A DNA stretch of 22,725 nt from Bacilli bacterium (GCA_016302935.1 JAEDMO010000011.1:1-22725); one strand, 5' to 3'; positions 13,760 through 22,110 are shown, counted from the stretch's first letter. The notes: a model not told the origin generated them from the sequence alone. Made by a program: numbers and translations.

Positions 13760-15916
13760 ATGAGCAAAAAGATAAATACAAATAAGATAAAGAGTAACAA
13801 GGTTTTATTTGTTTTTGTCTTTTTTTTGTTTGGGGTATTTATATTAAGGCTTATATATTTATGTACTTTTAATTATAAAGTCGGTAATATTACTATTAAA
13901 GATTTTATTACTAATAGGAATATAAAAGAAGAATTAATTTTACCTGAACGTGGTAGTATATATGATAGTAAGGGAAATGTTTTAGCACAGGATGTAGCTA
14001 GTTATACGGTTATTGCATATTTAAGTGAATCTAGAAGTGAGAATAGTAAAGTACCTTTGCATGTGGTCGATAAGGAAAAGACAGCATCGTTGCTCGCTCC
14101 TTTAATTAATATGGAATATGAAGATGTTTTGGCACTTTTAAATAAGAAGAATGTATATCAAGTAGAACTTGGGCCGGGAGGAAGAAATTTAAGTCAATTG
14201 GAAATGGAAAACATTAAGAAATTGGAACTTCCTGGAATAGATTTTATAAAGAGTACGAAAAGATATTATCCAAATGGTGATTTTGCGTCTTATACTTTGG
14301 GTTATACGGTTAAAAAAACTGATGATGATAATAATGAATGGATCGTTGGTGAACTTGGAATAGAAGGGTATTATAACGATATATTGACTGGTAAAGAAGG
14401 ATATATTTCTTATGAGAAAGATAAAAATGGTTACAAGATACCTAATGGGAGAGAATATATTGAAGAGGCTTCTGATGGGGCGGATATTTATTTAACTATC
14501 GATAATAATATTCAGTTATTTGTAGAGAATGCTGTTAAGGAAGCTTCTTTAAAGGGCGAGGATGAATGGCTTTTTATGATGGTGGTCGATGCTAAGACAG
14601 GGGCTATTTTAGGTAATTCTTCTACACCGTCGTTTGATCCTAATTTAAGGAATTTAACTTCTTATTTAAATCCCTTTGTTTCTTATGCTTATGAACCTGG
14701 GTCTACGATGAAGACGTTTACGTATATGTGTGCGATCGATAAGGGAACTTATGATGGGGCTGAAACTTATGTTTCTGGTTCTTATAAATATGTAGACCAA
14801 ATTGATAAGACAAAGGTAAGTATTATTAATGACTGGAATAAAAAAGGATGGGGAACAATAAGTTATGATTATGGTTTTGCTATGAGCTCTAATATTGGAA
14901 TTGTTAATATGCTTCAAAATTTTATTACTAAAAAAGACTTAAGAGAATGTTTGGAAAGATATGGATTTGGTAAAACTACTGGTTTTACTATGAATAAGGA
15001 ATTAAAGGGAAATATTGATTTTACTTATGATATAGAGGCTGCTACTGCTGGATATGGCCAAGGTATTACGGTAACACCAATACAATTTGTACAAGCTTTA
15101 ACCAGTATTGCCAATAGTGGAGAGATGTTAAAACCTTATATTGTTTCTAAAATTGTAGATAGTAATACGAAGGAAGTTATTTTGGAAAATAAAAGAGAAG
15201 TTGTATCAAAAGTTGCTAGTGCTAGTACTATTGAACAGATAAAAGATTTACTTCATAGTGTAATTTGTAATGATTCTTCTTTATGTACAGGTTCATCTTA
15301 TTATTTAAGTGATTATAATGTAATAGGTAAGACTGGTACTGCTCAAATATATAACTATAAATTAGGTAAATATACTGATGATTGGATTTATTCTTTTGCA
15401 GGAATGTTTCCTTATGAAGATCCAGAGATTATTATTTATGCAGCTTCACAAAAACCAAATAGTAATCGTTATTTAGCTAATGCTGTTAAAACGGTTATTA
15501 CTAATGTAGCTAAGTATATGGATATATCTGCTAATAACAATAATATTAAAAAAAGTTATATTTTTGATAATTATATAAATAAAAATAAAGATGATGTAAT
15601 AAAAGGACTTTCTAAGATGGATTTAGATATAATGGTAATCGGGGATGGAAATAAAATAATTAATCAATATCCTCTTGGTAATAATACGGTTTACAGTAAT
15701 GATAAGGTATTTCTACTAACTGATAGTTATACTAAGAAGATGCCTAATTTAATTGGATATTCTTATAAAGAAGCCAGTAATTTATTAAATTTAATTGGAA
15801 TTTCCTTTAATGCTTCAGGTAATGGTTATGTCTATTTTCAAAGTATTAATGAGGGTACTTTAGTAAGCGATGAACAAATTTTGACAATAAATTTAAAAGG
15901 TAAGTATGATAGTTAG
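13760..15916 (+). CDS. Division/sporulation class B penicillin-binding protein with two PASTA domains (PBP2x/SpoVD type)
   Basis: A 718-residue peptidoglycan transpeptidase. A basic N-terminus and a membrane anchor (about 13-33) are followed by the dimerisation domain (ERGSIYDSKGNVLAQD onward). The transpeptidase domain has Ser315 in STMK, S376-S377-N378 (SxN) and Lys524 in KTGT, so it should be active. Two PASTA domains end the protein (about 595-655 and 656-715; KMPNLIGYSYKEASNLL begins the second). PASTA-bearing class B PBPs in this position are FtsI-like septal enzymes; SpoVD is the sporulation paralogue, and sequence alone does not separate them here. ATG 13760 fits the AGAGGGAT site better than ATG 13757. 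It is the fourth gene of the mraZ operon. Confidence 0.92.
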   Translation: MSKKINTNKIKSNKVLFVFVFFLFGVFILRLIYLCTFNYKVGNITIKDFITNRNIKEELILPERGSIYDSKGNVLAQDVASYTVIAYLSESRSENSKVPLHVVDKEKTASLLAPLINMEYEDVLALLNKKNVYQVELGPGGRNLSQLEMENIKKLELPGIDFIKSTKRYYPNGDFASYTLGYTVKKTDDDNNEWIVGELGIEGYYNDILTGKEGYISYEKDKNGYKIPNGREYIEEASDGADIYLTIDNNIQLFVENAVKEASLKGEDEWLFMMVVDAKTGAILGNSSTPSFDPNLRNLTSYLNPFVSYAYEPGSTMKTFTYMCAIDKGTYDGAETYVSGSYKYVDQIDKTKVSIINDWNKKGWGTISYDYGFAMSSNIGIVNMLQNFITKKDLRECLERYGFGKTTGFTMNKELKGNIDFTYDIEAATAGYGQGITVTPIQFVQALTSIANSGEMLKPYIVSKIVDSNTKEVILENKREVVSKVASASTIEQIKDLLHSVICNDSSLCTGSSYYLSDYNVIGKTGTAQIYNYKLGKYTDDWIYSFAGMFPYEDPEIIIYAASQKPNSNRYLANAVKTVITNVAKYMDISANNNNIKKSYIFDNYINKNKDDVIKGLSKMDLDIMVIGDGNKIINQYPLGNNTVYSNDKVFLLTDSYTKKMPNLIGYSYKEASNLLNLIGISFNASGNGYVYFQSINEGTLVSDEQILTINLKGKYDS

Positions 15917-15949
15917 TAATTAGTTAATAATAATTGTAGGTGATAATAT

Positions 15950-16390
15950 TTGAAAAAATATACATATACAATTATTTTTATTTTATTTAATTTAGCTTTT
16001 GTTTATTCTTTTTTAAGTCGTGGTGATGAAGATGATATACCGGTATTTTTAGAAGAGGAATATTATCAAGTATATAATATAGAATATGATGATGGTATTA
16101 CTATTAATAAGTATAAGGAATTATTTACGGGGGTTAATTATGATGATTATTATATTATGGGATTTAAATTTAATAAGGAATATAATGATAAGATAAATAA
16201 TTATATTGAAAATATTGAAATAAAAGGGGGTAATTTTTTATCTACTTTGGAAGAATATGTGAGTAAGTATGAAAATATTTTATATTTGAATAATAGGGAA
16301 GATGATATTAATTTAATATATAATGGTTCTATTAGAATTAAAAAGATTATTGTCAGATGTACAAGAGATGTTTATGATAGGATAAAATAA
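15950..16390 (+). CDS. Uncharacterised signal-anchored protein at the end of the division cluster
   Basis: I do not recognise this 146-residue protein. It starts with TTG at 15950, supported by AGGTGAT at 15938-15944; no in-frame ATG lies near. A short N-terminal hydrophobic segment (about 5-23) looks like a signal anchor. The rest is an acidic, Tyr/Asn-rich extracellular domain (EEEYYQVYNIEYDDG). It follows the PBP by 33 nt with no terminator, so it is probably the last gene of the mraZ operon. mraY would commonly stand here. A link to septal wall synthesis is suggested only by position. Confidence 0.72.
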   Translation: MKKYTYTIIFILFNLAFVYSFLSRGDEDDIPVFLEEEYYQVYNIEYDDGITINKYKELFTGVNYDDYYIMGFKFNKEYNDKINNYIENIEIKGGNFLSTLEEYVSKYENILYLNNREDDINLIYNGSIRIKKIIVRCTRDVYDRIK

Positions 16391-16412
16391 CATTTCTTTT
16401 TTTTGTTTTAGA

Positions 16413-16421
16413 TGTTATAAT
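16413..16421 (+). promoter_or_regulatory. Extended -10 promoter of nfo
   Basis: TGTTATAAT matches the extended -10 perfectly. The -35 region (TTTCTT, 16393-16398) is poor. The AGGTGA ribosome site follows at 16433-16438. Confidence 0.5.
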
Positions 16422-16444
16422 TAATTTGAAGTAGGTGAAAAGAT

Positions 16445-17344
16445 ATGAAGTTAATTATTGGTAGTCATGTTTCGTTTAAAAAGGAAGATGGTCTTTTAGG
16501 TAGTGTTAAGGAGGCGTTGAGTTATAAGGCGAATACTTTTATGTTTTATACAGGAGCTCCACAGAATGCCAAAAGATTACCTATTAATATGGAATTGGTA
16601 GATGAAGCTAAAAAAATGATGATAGATAATGGAATTGATATTAATAATGTAATAGTGCATGCTCCTTATATTATTAATTTAGCTAACGGGGATGATTTTG
16701 CGGTTTCTTTTTTGAGGCAAGAGGTCGAAAGATGTATCAAAATAGGAATAAATAAGTTGGTTTTGCATCCAGGTAGTTATGTTAGTTTATCTAAGGAAGA
16801 AGGACTTAATAATATTGTTTTGGGACTTAATAAGATATTAAATAAGGATATGAATATAAAGATATTATTAGAGACTATGGCGGGTAAAGGGACAGAGATA
16901 GGATGTTCTTTTGAGGATTTAAAATATATTATAGATAATGTTAAATATAATGAAAAATTAGGAGTTTGTTTGGATACTTGTCATATTAATGATGCTGGAT
17001 ATGATATTTCTTCTTTTGATAATGTGATGATGGAATTTGATAATATTATTGGAATAGAAAGACTTTTGTGTCTGCATATTAATGATAGTAAAAATATTAG
17101 GGGTAGTAAAAAAGATAGACATGAAAACTTTGGTTTTGGAACATTGGGATTTGATAATTTATTGAAAATTGTATACTATCCTAAACTTGAATCGGTTCCT
17201 AAAATATTGGAAACTCCGTATGTATCTAAGGATGATGATTCTAAAGAAAGATTATATCCTCCTTATAAGGAAGAGATAGAAATGATTAGAAATAAAGAGT
17301 TTGATGCTGATTTAATAAGTAAGATAAGAAGTAAATATATATAG
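16445..17344 (+). CDS. nfo: Deoxyribonuclease IV (endonuclease IV, AP endonuclease)
   Basis: A 299-residue TIM-barrel DNA repair enzyme that cuts 5' of abasic sites in base excision repair. The zinc ligand set is complete: His72 (VHAPY), His108 (LHPGS), Glu143 (LLETMAGKG), Asp177 and His180 (CLDTCHINDAGYD), His211 (HINDSK), Asp224 and His226 (KKDRHENFG) and Glu256 (ILETP). It begins with IIGSHVS and has normal length. The ribosome site AGGTGA gives a clear ATG at 16445. It stands alone between the division cluster and the Fic gene; no terminator is visible after it. Confidence 0.97.
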   Translation: MKLIIGSHVSFKKEDGLLGSVKEALSYKANTFMFYTGAPQNAKRLPINMELVDEAKKMMIDNGIDINNVIVHAPYIINLANGDDFAVSFLRQEVERCIKIGINKLVLHPGSYVSLSKEEGLNNIVLGLNKILNKDMNIKILLETMAGKGTEIGCSFEDLKYIIDNVKYNEKLGVCLDTCHINDAGYDISSFDNVMMEFDNIIGIERLLCLHINDSKNIRGSKKDRHENFGFGTLGFDNLLKIVYYPKLESVPKILETPYVSKDDDSKERLYPPYKEEIEMIRNKEFDADLISKIRSKYI

Positions 17345-17371
17345 TGTTAATTTAATAATAGGTAAGAAAAC

Positions 17372-17391
17372 ATGCAAGATATATGCAAGAT
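17372..17391 (+). repeat. Tandem 9-bp direct repeat upstream of the fic promoter
   Basis: ATGCAAGAT occurs at 17372-17380 and again at 17383-17391, an 11-bp period, ending 2 nt before the -35 of the fic promoter. The place and helical spacing fit a regulator binding site. Confidence 0.45.
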
Positions 17392-17393
17392 GA

Positions 17394-17421
17394 TTGATGT
17401 TTCATTAATTTTATGTATACT
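17394..17421 (+). promoter_or_regulatory. Sigma-A promoter of fic
   Basis: TTGATG (17394-17399), 16-bp spacer, TATACT (17416-17421). The start is predicted near 17428, followed by the AAGAGGTGAT ribosome site (17435-17444). Confidence 0.6.
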
Positions 17422-17449
17422 ATTAGAAGAAAAATAAGAGGTGATTTTA

Positions 17450-18445
17450 ATGGAAAAATATATTTCACCATTTACTACAACAAACAGAATGTTAGAACTT
17501 GTTGGAAGTATAATGGAAAAAGTTGGAAAGTTAGATAATTTTAGTAATTTAAATAAAATGCCAGTACTAAGAAGAAATAATCGTATTCATTCAATACATT
17601 CGTCTTTAACAATCGAAGCAAATTCGTTATCTTTTAATCAAGTTAAAGATGTTATTAATGGTAAATTAGTAATTGGAGATCAAAAGGAAATACAAGAAGT
17701 AAAAAATGCATATAAAGCCTATGAAATGATGAAGGAATCTAATCCATATAGTATTTACGATTTATTAAAAATTCATGGCGTTATGACTTTCTTAACTGTA
17801 GAAGAATCTGGGGTATTTAGAAAAGGTGAGGAAGGTGTATTTGATGAAAATAATAATTGTATTTTTATCGCACCCAAACCTGAATATGTAGAATCTTTAA
17901 TGAATGATTTATTTAATTGGATGAAAGAATCTAAAGATGAAATACACCCATTAATATTATCTTCTATATTTCATTATGAATTTGTATTTATTCATCCATT
18001 TAGTGATGGAAATGGTAGGATAGCTCGTCTTTGGCAAAATGTAATTTTATCTAAATGGAAAGAAATATTTGAATATGTACCTATAGAATCACAAATAAAA
18101 AAATATCAAGAAGAATATTATAAAGCAATTAATAATTGTAACAAAACAGGTAATTCTAATGAATTCATAGAATTTATGTTAGAGATGATAGATAAAGAGC
18201 TAGATAATTTATTAGAAAGTACTGAAAAAGAAATAACACATATTAGTGGATATGTAACTAAACTCTTGGAGGTAATGGATTATAATATTCCAATGAGTTC
18301 ATTTGAAATAATGGAAAAGTTAGGATTAAAATCTAAAGATTCATTTAGAGATAATTATTTAAATCCTGCACTTGAAAGCGGTTTAATTAAAATGACTTTA
18401 CCAAATAAACCTACTAGTAAAAATCAAATGTATTATAAAGATTAA
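17450..18445 (+). CDS. Fic family protein (predicted AMPylase) with C-terminal winged helix
   Basis: A 331-residue class II Fic protein. The Fic motif HPFSDGNGRIAR (182-193) has the catalytic His182, the phosphate-binding Asp and Gly residues and both Arg. The N-terminal inhibitory helix SSLTIEAN (51-58) fits (S/T)xxxE with Glu56, but Ala57 replaces the usual Gly or Asn. The C-terminal part (about 262-325) looks like a winged helix. Fic enzymes mostly transfer AMP from ATP to Ser, Thr or Tyr of a target protein; the target is unknown. The start at ATG 17450 is set by AAGAGGTGAT; GTG 17441 lies inside that site. The gene stands alone, has a direct-repeat operator candidate upstream and a possible gene remnant downstream, so it may be an accessory or defence-type insertion. 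Confidence 0.92.
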   Translation: MEKYISPFTTTNRMLELVGSIMEKVGKLDNFSNLNKMPVLRRNNRIHSIHSSLTIEANSLSFNQVKDVINGKLVIGDQKEIQEVKNAYKAYEMMKESNPYSIYDLLKIHGVMTFLTVEESGVFRKGEEGVFDENNNCIFIAPKPEYVESLMNDLFNWMKESKDEIHPLILSSIFHYEFVFIHPFSDGNGRIARLWQNVILSKWKEIFEYVPIESQIKKYQEEYYKAINNCNKTGNSNEFIEFMLEMIDKELDNLLESTEKEITHISGYVTKLLEVMDYNIPMSSFEIMEKLGLKSKDSFRDNYLNPALESGLIKMTLPNKPTSKNQMYYKD

Positions 18446-18581
18446 GGATATAAATACACATTTTAATCATAGTAATATTAAATATATAAATAGTCCTTTT
18501 GATGATACAAATGAAATGGTATTTGGTATAAAAAGTAAATTCTACTTTGAAGGAGTAATTTCTACAAGGCAGGCTATTTAA
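18438..18581 (+). pseudogene. Possible C-terminal remnant of a lost gene behind fic
   Basis: A frame different from fic is open from 18396 to the TAA at 18579-18581. From about 18450 it reads like real protein (INTHFNHSNIKYINSPFDD, then TNEMVFGIKSKFYFEG and VISTRQAI) rather than random AT-rich sequence. It has no start codon or ribosome site. It could be the tail of a decayed gene, or a frameshifted C-terminal extension of fic. I do not recognise the family. Confidence 0.35.
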
Positions 18582-18619
18582 AATTACGATATTTATATAC
18601 TTTACATAGACAAAAAAGC

Positions 18620-18647
18620 TTTACAAAATTTATAAATGTGCTATAAT
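18620..18647 (+). promoter_or_regulatory. Strong sigma-A promoter of the 18677 gene
   Basis: TTTACA (18620-18625), 16-bp spacer, TATAAT (18642-18647) with TGC directly before the -10, so both -35 and extended -10 are present. The start is predicted near 18654, shortly before AGGTGG. Confidence 0.75.
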
Positions 18648-18676
18648 TTATATTAAGAATAGGCTAGGTGGTTTTT

Positions 18677-19066
18677 ATGTATATGTTAAAAACACAAACA
18701 ATTGATATAGAACACGTTCAAAGAATTTTAAATAGCTGTCCTTATTATGATCAAATAGTTAATTATGAATATCAAGAGGGGGATCTTTTATCTAAAGCTT
18801 TAATAGATTGGTACAGAGAATTAATCTTTTCAGCAGATGGTTTTAACGAAAAGCAATTAAAAATTATTAGTGCGATGGATAGAGCAATGTATTTATATGT
18901 AAAGGAAAATAAATATAAAAAAGGGTTAAAAAAAGTTTTATCTGAAAATGATATATCTATAGATAGTCAGATAAGTATTGCTAATGCTATTAAGAAAATA
19001 TTGATGTTTACAAATTCATATGAGAAGCAGGAAATACTTGAAATATCTAGTTCGATGTGGTTATAA
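18677..19066 (+). CDS. Uncharacterised small helical protein
   Basis: I do not recognise this 129-residue protein. It appears soluble and mostly helical, with no signal peptide, membrane segment or metal motif. It opens MLKTQTIDIEHVQRILNSC and has a central DWYRELIFSADGFNEKQLKI. The ATG at 18677 follows AGGTGG (18666-18671) at 5 nt; ATG 18683 is an alternative and GTG 18668 overlaps the site. It has its own strong promoter and terminator and lies between the fic region and priA. Confidence 0.7.
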   Translation: MYMLKTQTIDIEHVQRILNSCPYYDQIVNYEYQEGDLLSKALIDWYRELIFSADGFNEKQLKIISAMDRAMYLYVKENKYKKGLKKVLSENDISIDSQISIANAIKKILMFTNSYEKQEILEISSSMWL

Positions 19067-19070
19067 TAAA

Positions 19071-19096
19071 ATAAAGTTCTTTTGAACTTTGTTTTT
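19071..19096 (+). terminator. Terminator between the 18677 gene and priA
   Basis: AAAGTTC (19073-19079) pairs with GAACTTT (19084-19090) around a TTTT loop, extended by one A-T and one G-T pair, then G and five T. It ends about 10 nt before the priA ribosome site. Confidence 0.75.
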
Positions 19097-19115
19097 GTAT
19101 TAATGGGAGGTTTTT

Positions 19116-21302
19116 ATGTACGCGTTAGTCTTAGTAGAAATTGGGGTTAAGAATGTAGATAAATATTTTACTTATCATATACCAGATAATTTAGAAGATA
19201 AGATTAATATTGGAATTAGGGTAAAAGTGCCATTTAATACTAGGGAAATTTCAGGTTTTGTTATTAAAATAATCAATAAAATAGAAGATAATAATTATGA
19301 AGTAAAGGATATATTGGAAGTAATTGATAATGAAGAAGTATTAAATTTGGAACTTTTAAAACTAGGGGAATATATATCTTCTAAGACTTTATGTTCGATG
19401 ATTACTGCTTATCAAACGATGTTACCCAAGGCTTTAAAGGCTAATCATAAGGTAGCTATGAAACCTAAGAATGAAGTTATTGCAGTTTTAAATAAAGATA
19501 CTAGTGAAATTTATGAATATATATCAATTTGTTCATATAAAAAACAAGTGGAGATATTAAAAAGTATAATCGAAAATGGAAGTGTTAAGGTTATATCTTC
19601 AAATATTTCTTCAGTTACTTCTCTTGCTAATAAAGGTTTAATTAAAACGATATCTAGGGAAGTATATCGTTATAATGATAATACAATAGAAAATAAACAT
19701 ACTGTTTTTTTGAATGAAGAACAAAGTAAGGTAGTCAAGGAAGTTATTGATAATTTAAATACTAATAATACTTATCTTTTAAAGGGGGTTACTGGTTCAG
19801 GGAAGACGGAAGTTTATATGCATATTATTAAGGAGGTTATCGATAGAGGGATGCAGGCGATTATGCTTGTGCCAGAGATTAGTTTAACTCCTCAAATAGT
19901 AAGTCGTTTTAGACAAAGGTTTAATAATGAAGTTGCGGTTTTGCATAGTGGTTTATCGGATGGTGAAAGATATGATGAATATCGTAAAATAAAAAAAGGA
20001 TTAGTGAAAATAGTAGTGGGGGCTAGAAGTGCAATATTTTCACCATTTCAAAATTTGGGAGTGATAATCATCGATGAAGAACAGGTGACTTCTTATAAAC
20101 AAGAAAATAATCCTAGGTATCATACTAGAGATGTGGCCTTGTTTAGGTGTAAGTATCATAACTGTCCTTTGGTATTAGGAAGTGCTACTCCATCTTTAGA
20201 ATCTTATGCTAGGGCTAAAAAGGGAGTATATAGGCTACTTACTTTAAATAAAAGAGCTAATAATAAATTAATGCCAGAGATTAGAATTGTTGATATGAAG
20301 AAGGAAATAAGGAATAATTATCATAATATTTCTTTAGAATTAGAAAATGCGATAAAAGAAAAATTAGATAAAAAAGAACAGATAATTATTCTTTTGAATA
20401 GAAGAGGATATTCTTCGATGTTAACTTGTAAGGATTGTGGTGAGGTAATTAAATGTCCAAATTGTGATATTAGTTTAACTTATCATAAAACTAGTAATAC
20501 TTTGAGATGTCATTATTGTGGTTATGGTACTAAAGTACAAGATACATGTCCAAGTTGTTATGGAAGGTCTCTTACTATGTATGGACTTGGTACTGAGAAA
20601 TTAGAAGAAGAGTTGGTTAAAAAATTTAATGCTAGGGTAGTGAGAATGGATTTGGATACTACTACTTCAAAGAAGGCACATAGTAAAATAATAAAAGATT
20701 TTTTAGATCAAAAGTATGATATTTTAGTAGGTACTCAAATGATAGCTAAGGGATTAGATTTTCCTAATGTTACTTTGGTGGGGGTTATTAATGCAGATGC
20801 TTCTTTAAATATACCTGATTTTAGAAGCAGTGAATATACTTATCAATTACTATCTCAGGTATCTGGGAGATCAGGAAGGGATAAAAAAGAGGGAATTGTC
20901 ATTATTCAAACGTTAAATCCAGAACATTACAGTATAAAGTATGCGAAAGATCATGATTATGATGGATTTTTTAACTATGAGATGAGGATAAGGAAAAAAT
21001 TAGGGTATCCACCATATTATTATCTTACTTTAATTAAAATATTAAGTCGTGATTATCAGTTATGTATGAAAGAAGCTAATAAGGTAGGGGAGTTTTTAAG
21101 AAAAAATTTACCTAGTGATGTTATAGTTTTAGGACCATCTATTGCTAGTACTTTTAAGGTTAATAATATTTATCATTTTCAATGTATAATTAAATATAAA
21201 AAAGAAGATGATATCAAAGAGGTTCTAAGGACAATTGATAATATATATAAAATTAATACTAAAGTAAGAATTGAGATGGATATTGATCCTGTCAGATTAT
21301 AA
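19116..21302 (+). CDS. priA: Primosomal helicase PriA (primosomal protein N')
   Basis: A 728-residue replication restart helicase that recognises stalled forks and loads the replicative helicase. The N-terminal DNA-binding domain starts YALVLVEIGVKNVDKYFTY. Walker A is GVTGSGKT with Lys230. The family zinc module is complete with four Cys pairs: CKDC, CPNC, CHYC and CPSC. Later helicase motifs (LVGTQMIAKGLDFPNVTLVG, QVSGRSGR) are intact. Motif II reads Asp320-Glu-Glu-Gln323 where PriA normally has DEEH; the surrounding sequence (IIIDEEQVTSYKQENNPRYH) is otherwise canonical. The length is close to E. coli PriA. GGGAGG precedes the ATG; no promoter is visible between the terminator hairpin and that site. 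Confidence 0.97.
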   Translation: MYALVLVEIGVKNVDKYFTYHIPDNLEDKINIGIRVKVPFNTREISGFVIKIINKIEDNNYEVKDILEVIDNEEVLNLELLKLGEYISSKTLCSMITAYQTMLPKALKANHKVAMKPKNEVIAVLNKDTSEIYEYISICSYKKQVEILKSIIENGSVKVISSNISSVTSLANKGLIKTISREVYRYNDNTIENKHTVFLNEEQSKVVKEVIDNLNTNNTYLLKGVTGSGKTEVYMHIIKEVIDRGMQAIMLVPEISLTPQIVSRFRQRFNNEVAVLHSGLSDGERYDEYRKIKKGLVKIVVGARSAIFSPFQNLGVIIIDEEQVTSYKQENNPRYHTRDVALFRCKYHNCPLVLGSATPSLESYARAKKGVYRLLTLNKRANNKLMPEIRIVDMKKEIRNNYHNISLELENAIKEKLDKKEQIIILLNRRGYSSMLTCKDCGEVIKCPNCDISLTYHKTSNTLRCHYCGYGTKVQDTCPSCYGRSLTMYGLGTEKLEEELVKKFNARVVRMDLDTTTSKKAHSKIIKDFLDQKYDILVGTQMIAKGLDFPNVTLVGVINADASLNIPDFRSSEYTYQLLSQVSGRSGRDKKEGIVIIQTLNPEHYSIKYAKDHDYDGFFNYEMRIRKKLGYPPYYYLTLIKILSRDYQLCMKEANKVGEFLRKNLPSDVIVLGPSIASTFKVNNIYHFQCIIKYKKEDDIKEVLRTIDNIYKINTKVRIEMDIDPVRL

Positions 21303-21304
21303 AA

Positions 21305-21333
21305 TTGACAATGATATATTTAAAATATATAAT
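21305..21333 (+). promoter_or_regulatory. Consensus sigma-A promoter of rluB
   Basis: TTGACA (21305-21310), 17-bp spacer, TATAAT (21328-21333): a full consensus match beginning 2 nt after the priA stop. The start is predicted near 21340, before AAGGTGAT. Confidence 0.85.
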
Positions 21334-21359
21334 AATATAAAAAAGAAGGTGATGTTTAT

Positions 21360-22091
21360 ATGGAAAGATTACAAAAAGTGATTGCTAATTATGGGTATGC
21401 TTCAAGAAGGGAAGCTGAGAAGTTGATAGCAAGTGGTCAGGTTAAGGTTAATGATGTTGTAGTAAGAGAACTTGGTACTAAAGTATCTTCTAGTGATATA
21501 ATTCAAATAAATAATGTTCAGATAGATAAAAATATAGGGTATGAATATTATTTACTTTATAAACCAAGAGGGGTAATATCATCTTCTAAAGATGAAAAGG
21601 GAAGAAAAACAGTCGTTGATTTAATTGATACTGAAAGTAGAATTTATCCAATCGGTAGATTAGATTATGATACTACGGGAATAATTCTTTTGACTAATGA
21701 TGGTAATCTTGCTAATATGTTGAGCTTACCAAAATCTAATATTGATAAGACTTATATTGCTAAGGTTGATGGTATATTAAAAAAAGAAGATATTATAAAG
21801 CTTAAAAATGGGGTAATAATAGATGGATATAAAACTAAAAAAGCTAAGATAAAGGTAAAAAAAATAGATAAAAAAAATAAGACTAGTATTGTTGAAGTAA
21901 CTATTCATGAAGGAAAAAATCATCAAGTTAAAAAAATGTTTGAAGCAATTGGTTTAAAAGTATTAAAATTGAAAAGGGAAAAATATGCTAATTTGGATTT
22001 AACAGGATTAAAAGTAGGTGATTATCGCCCGTTACTTATAAAAGAAGTGAAAAAATTATATAGTTTAGTTAATAATAAGAATAGTTATTAG
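21360..22091 (+). CDS. rluB: Pseudouridine synthase of the RsuA/RluB family (probable 23S rRNA enzyme)
   Basis: A 243-residue RNA-modifying enzyme. The N-terminal S4 RNA-binding domain (1-48) reads MERLQKVIANYGYASRREAE. The catalytic domain has KPRGVISS and GRLDYDTTGIILLTNDG with catalytic Asp102. Later EVTIHEGKNHQVKKMF and LKREKYANLDL are typical. Members of this size with this S4 start in Bacillota are mostly RluB, which makes the pseudouridine near position 2605 of 23S rRNA; the symbol is inferred from family resemblance. The ATG follows AAGGTGAT, and a consensus promoter sits in the short gap after priA. The next gene starts 19 nt later in the same transcript. Confidence 0.88.
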   Translation: MERLQKVIANYGYASRREAEKLIASGQVKVNDVVVRELGTKVSSSDIIQINNVQIDKNIGYEYYLLYKPRGVISSSKDEKGRKTVVDLIDTESRIYPIGRLDYDTTGIILLTNDGNLANMLSLPKSNIDKTYIAKVDGILKKEDIIKLKNGVIIDGYKTKKAKIKVKKIDKKNKTSIVEVTIHEGKNHQVKKMFEAIGLKVLKLKREKYANLDLTGLKVGDYRPLLIKEVKKLYSLVNNKNSY

Positions 22092-22110
22092 AAGGGAGGT
22101 GAAGTTTAAT

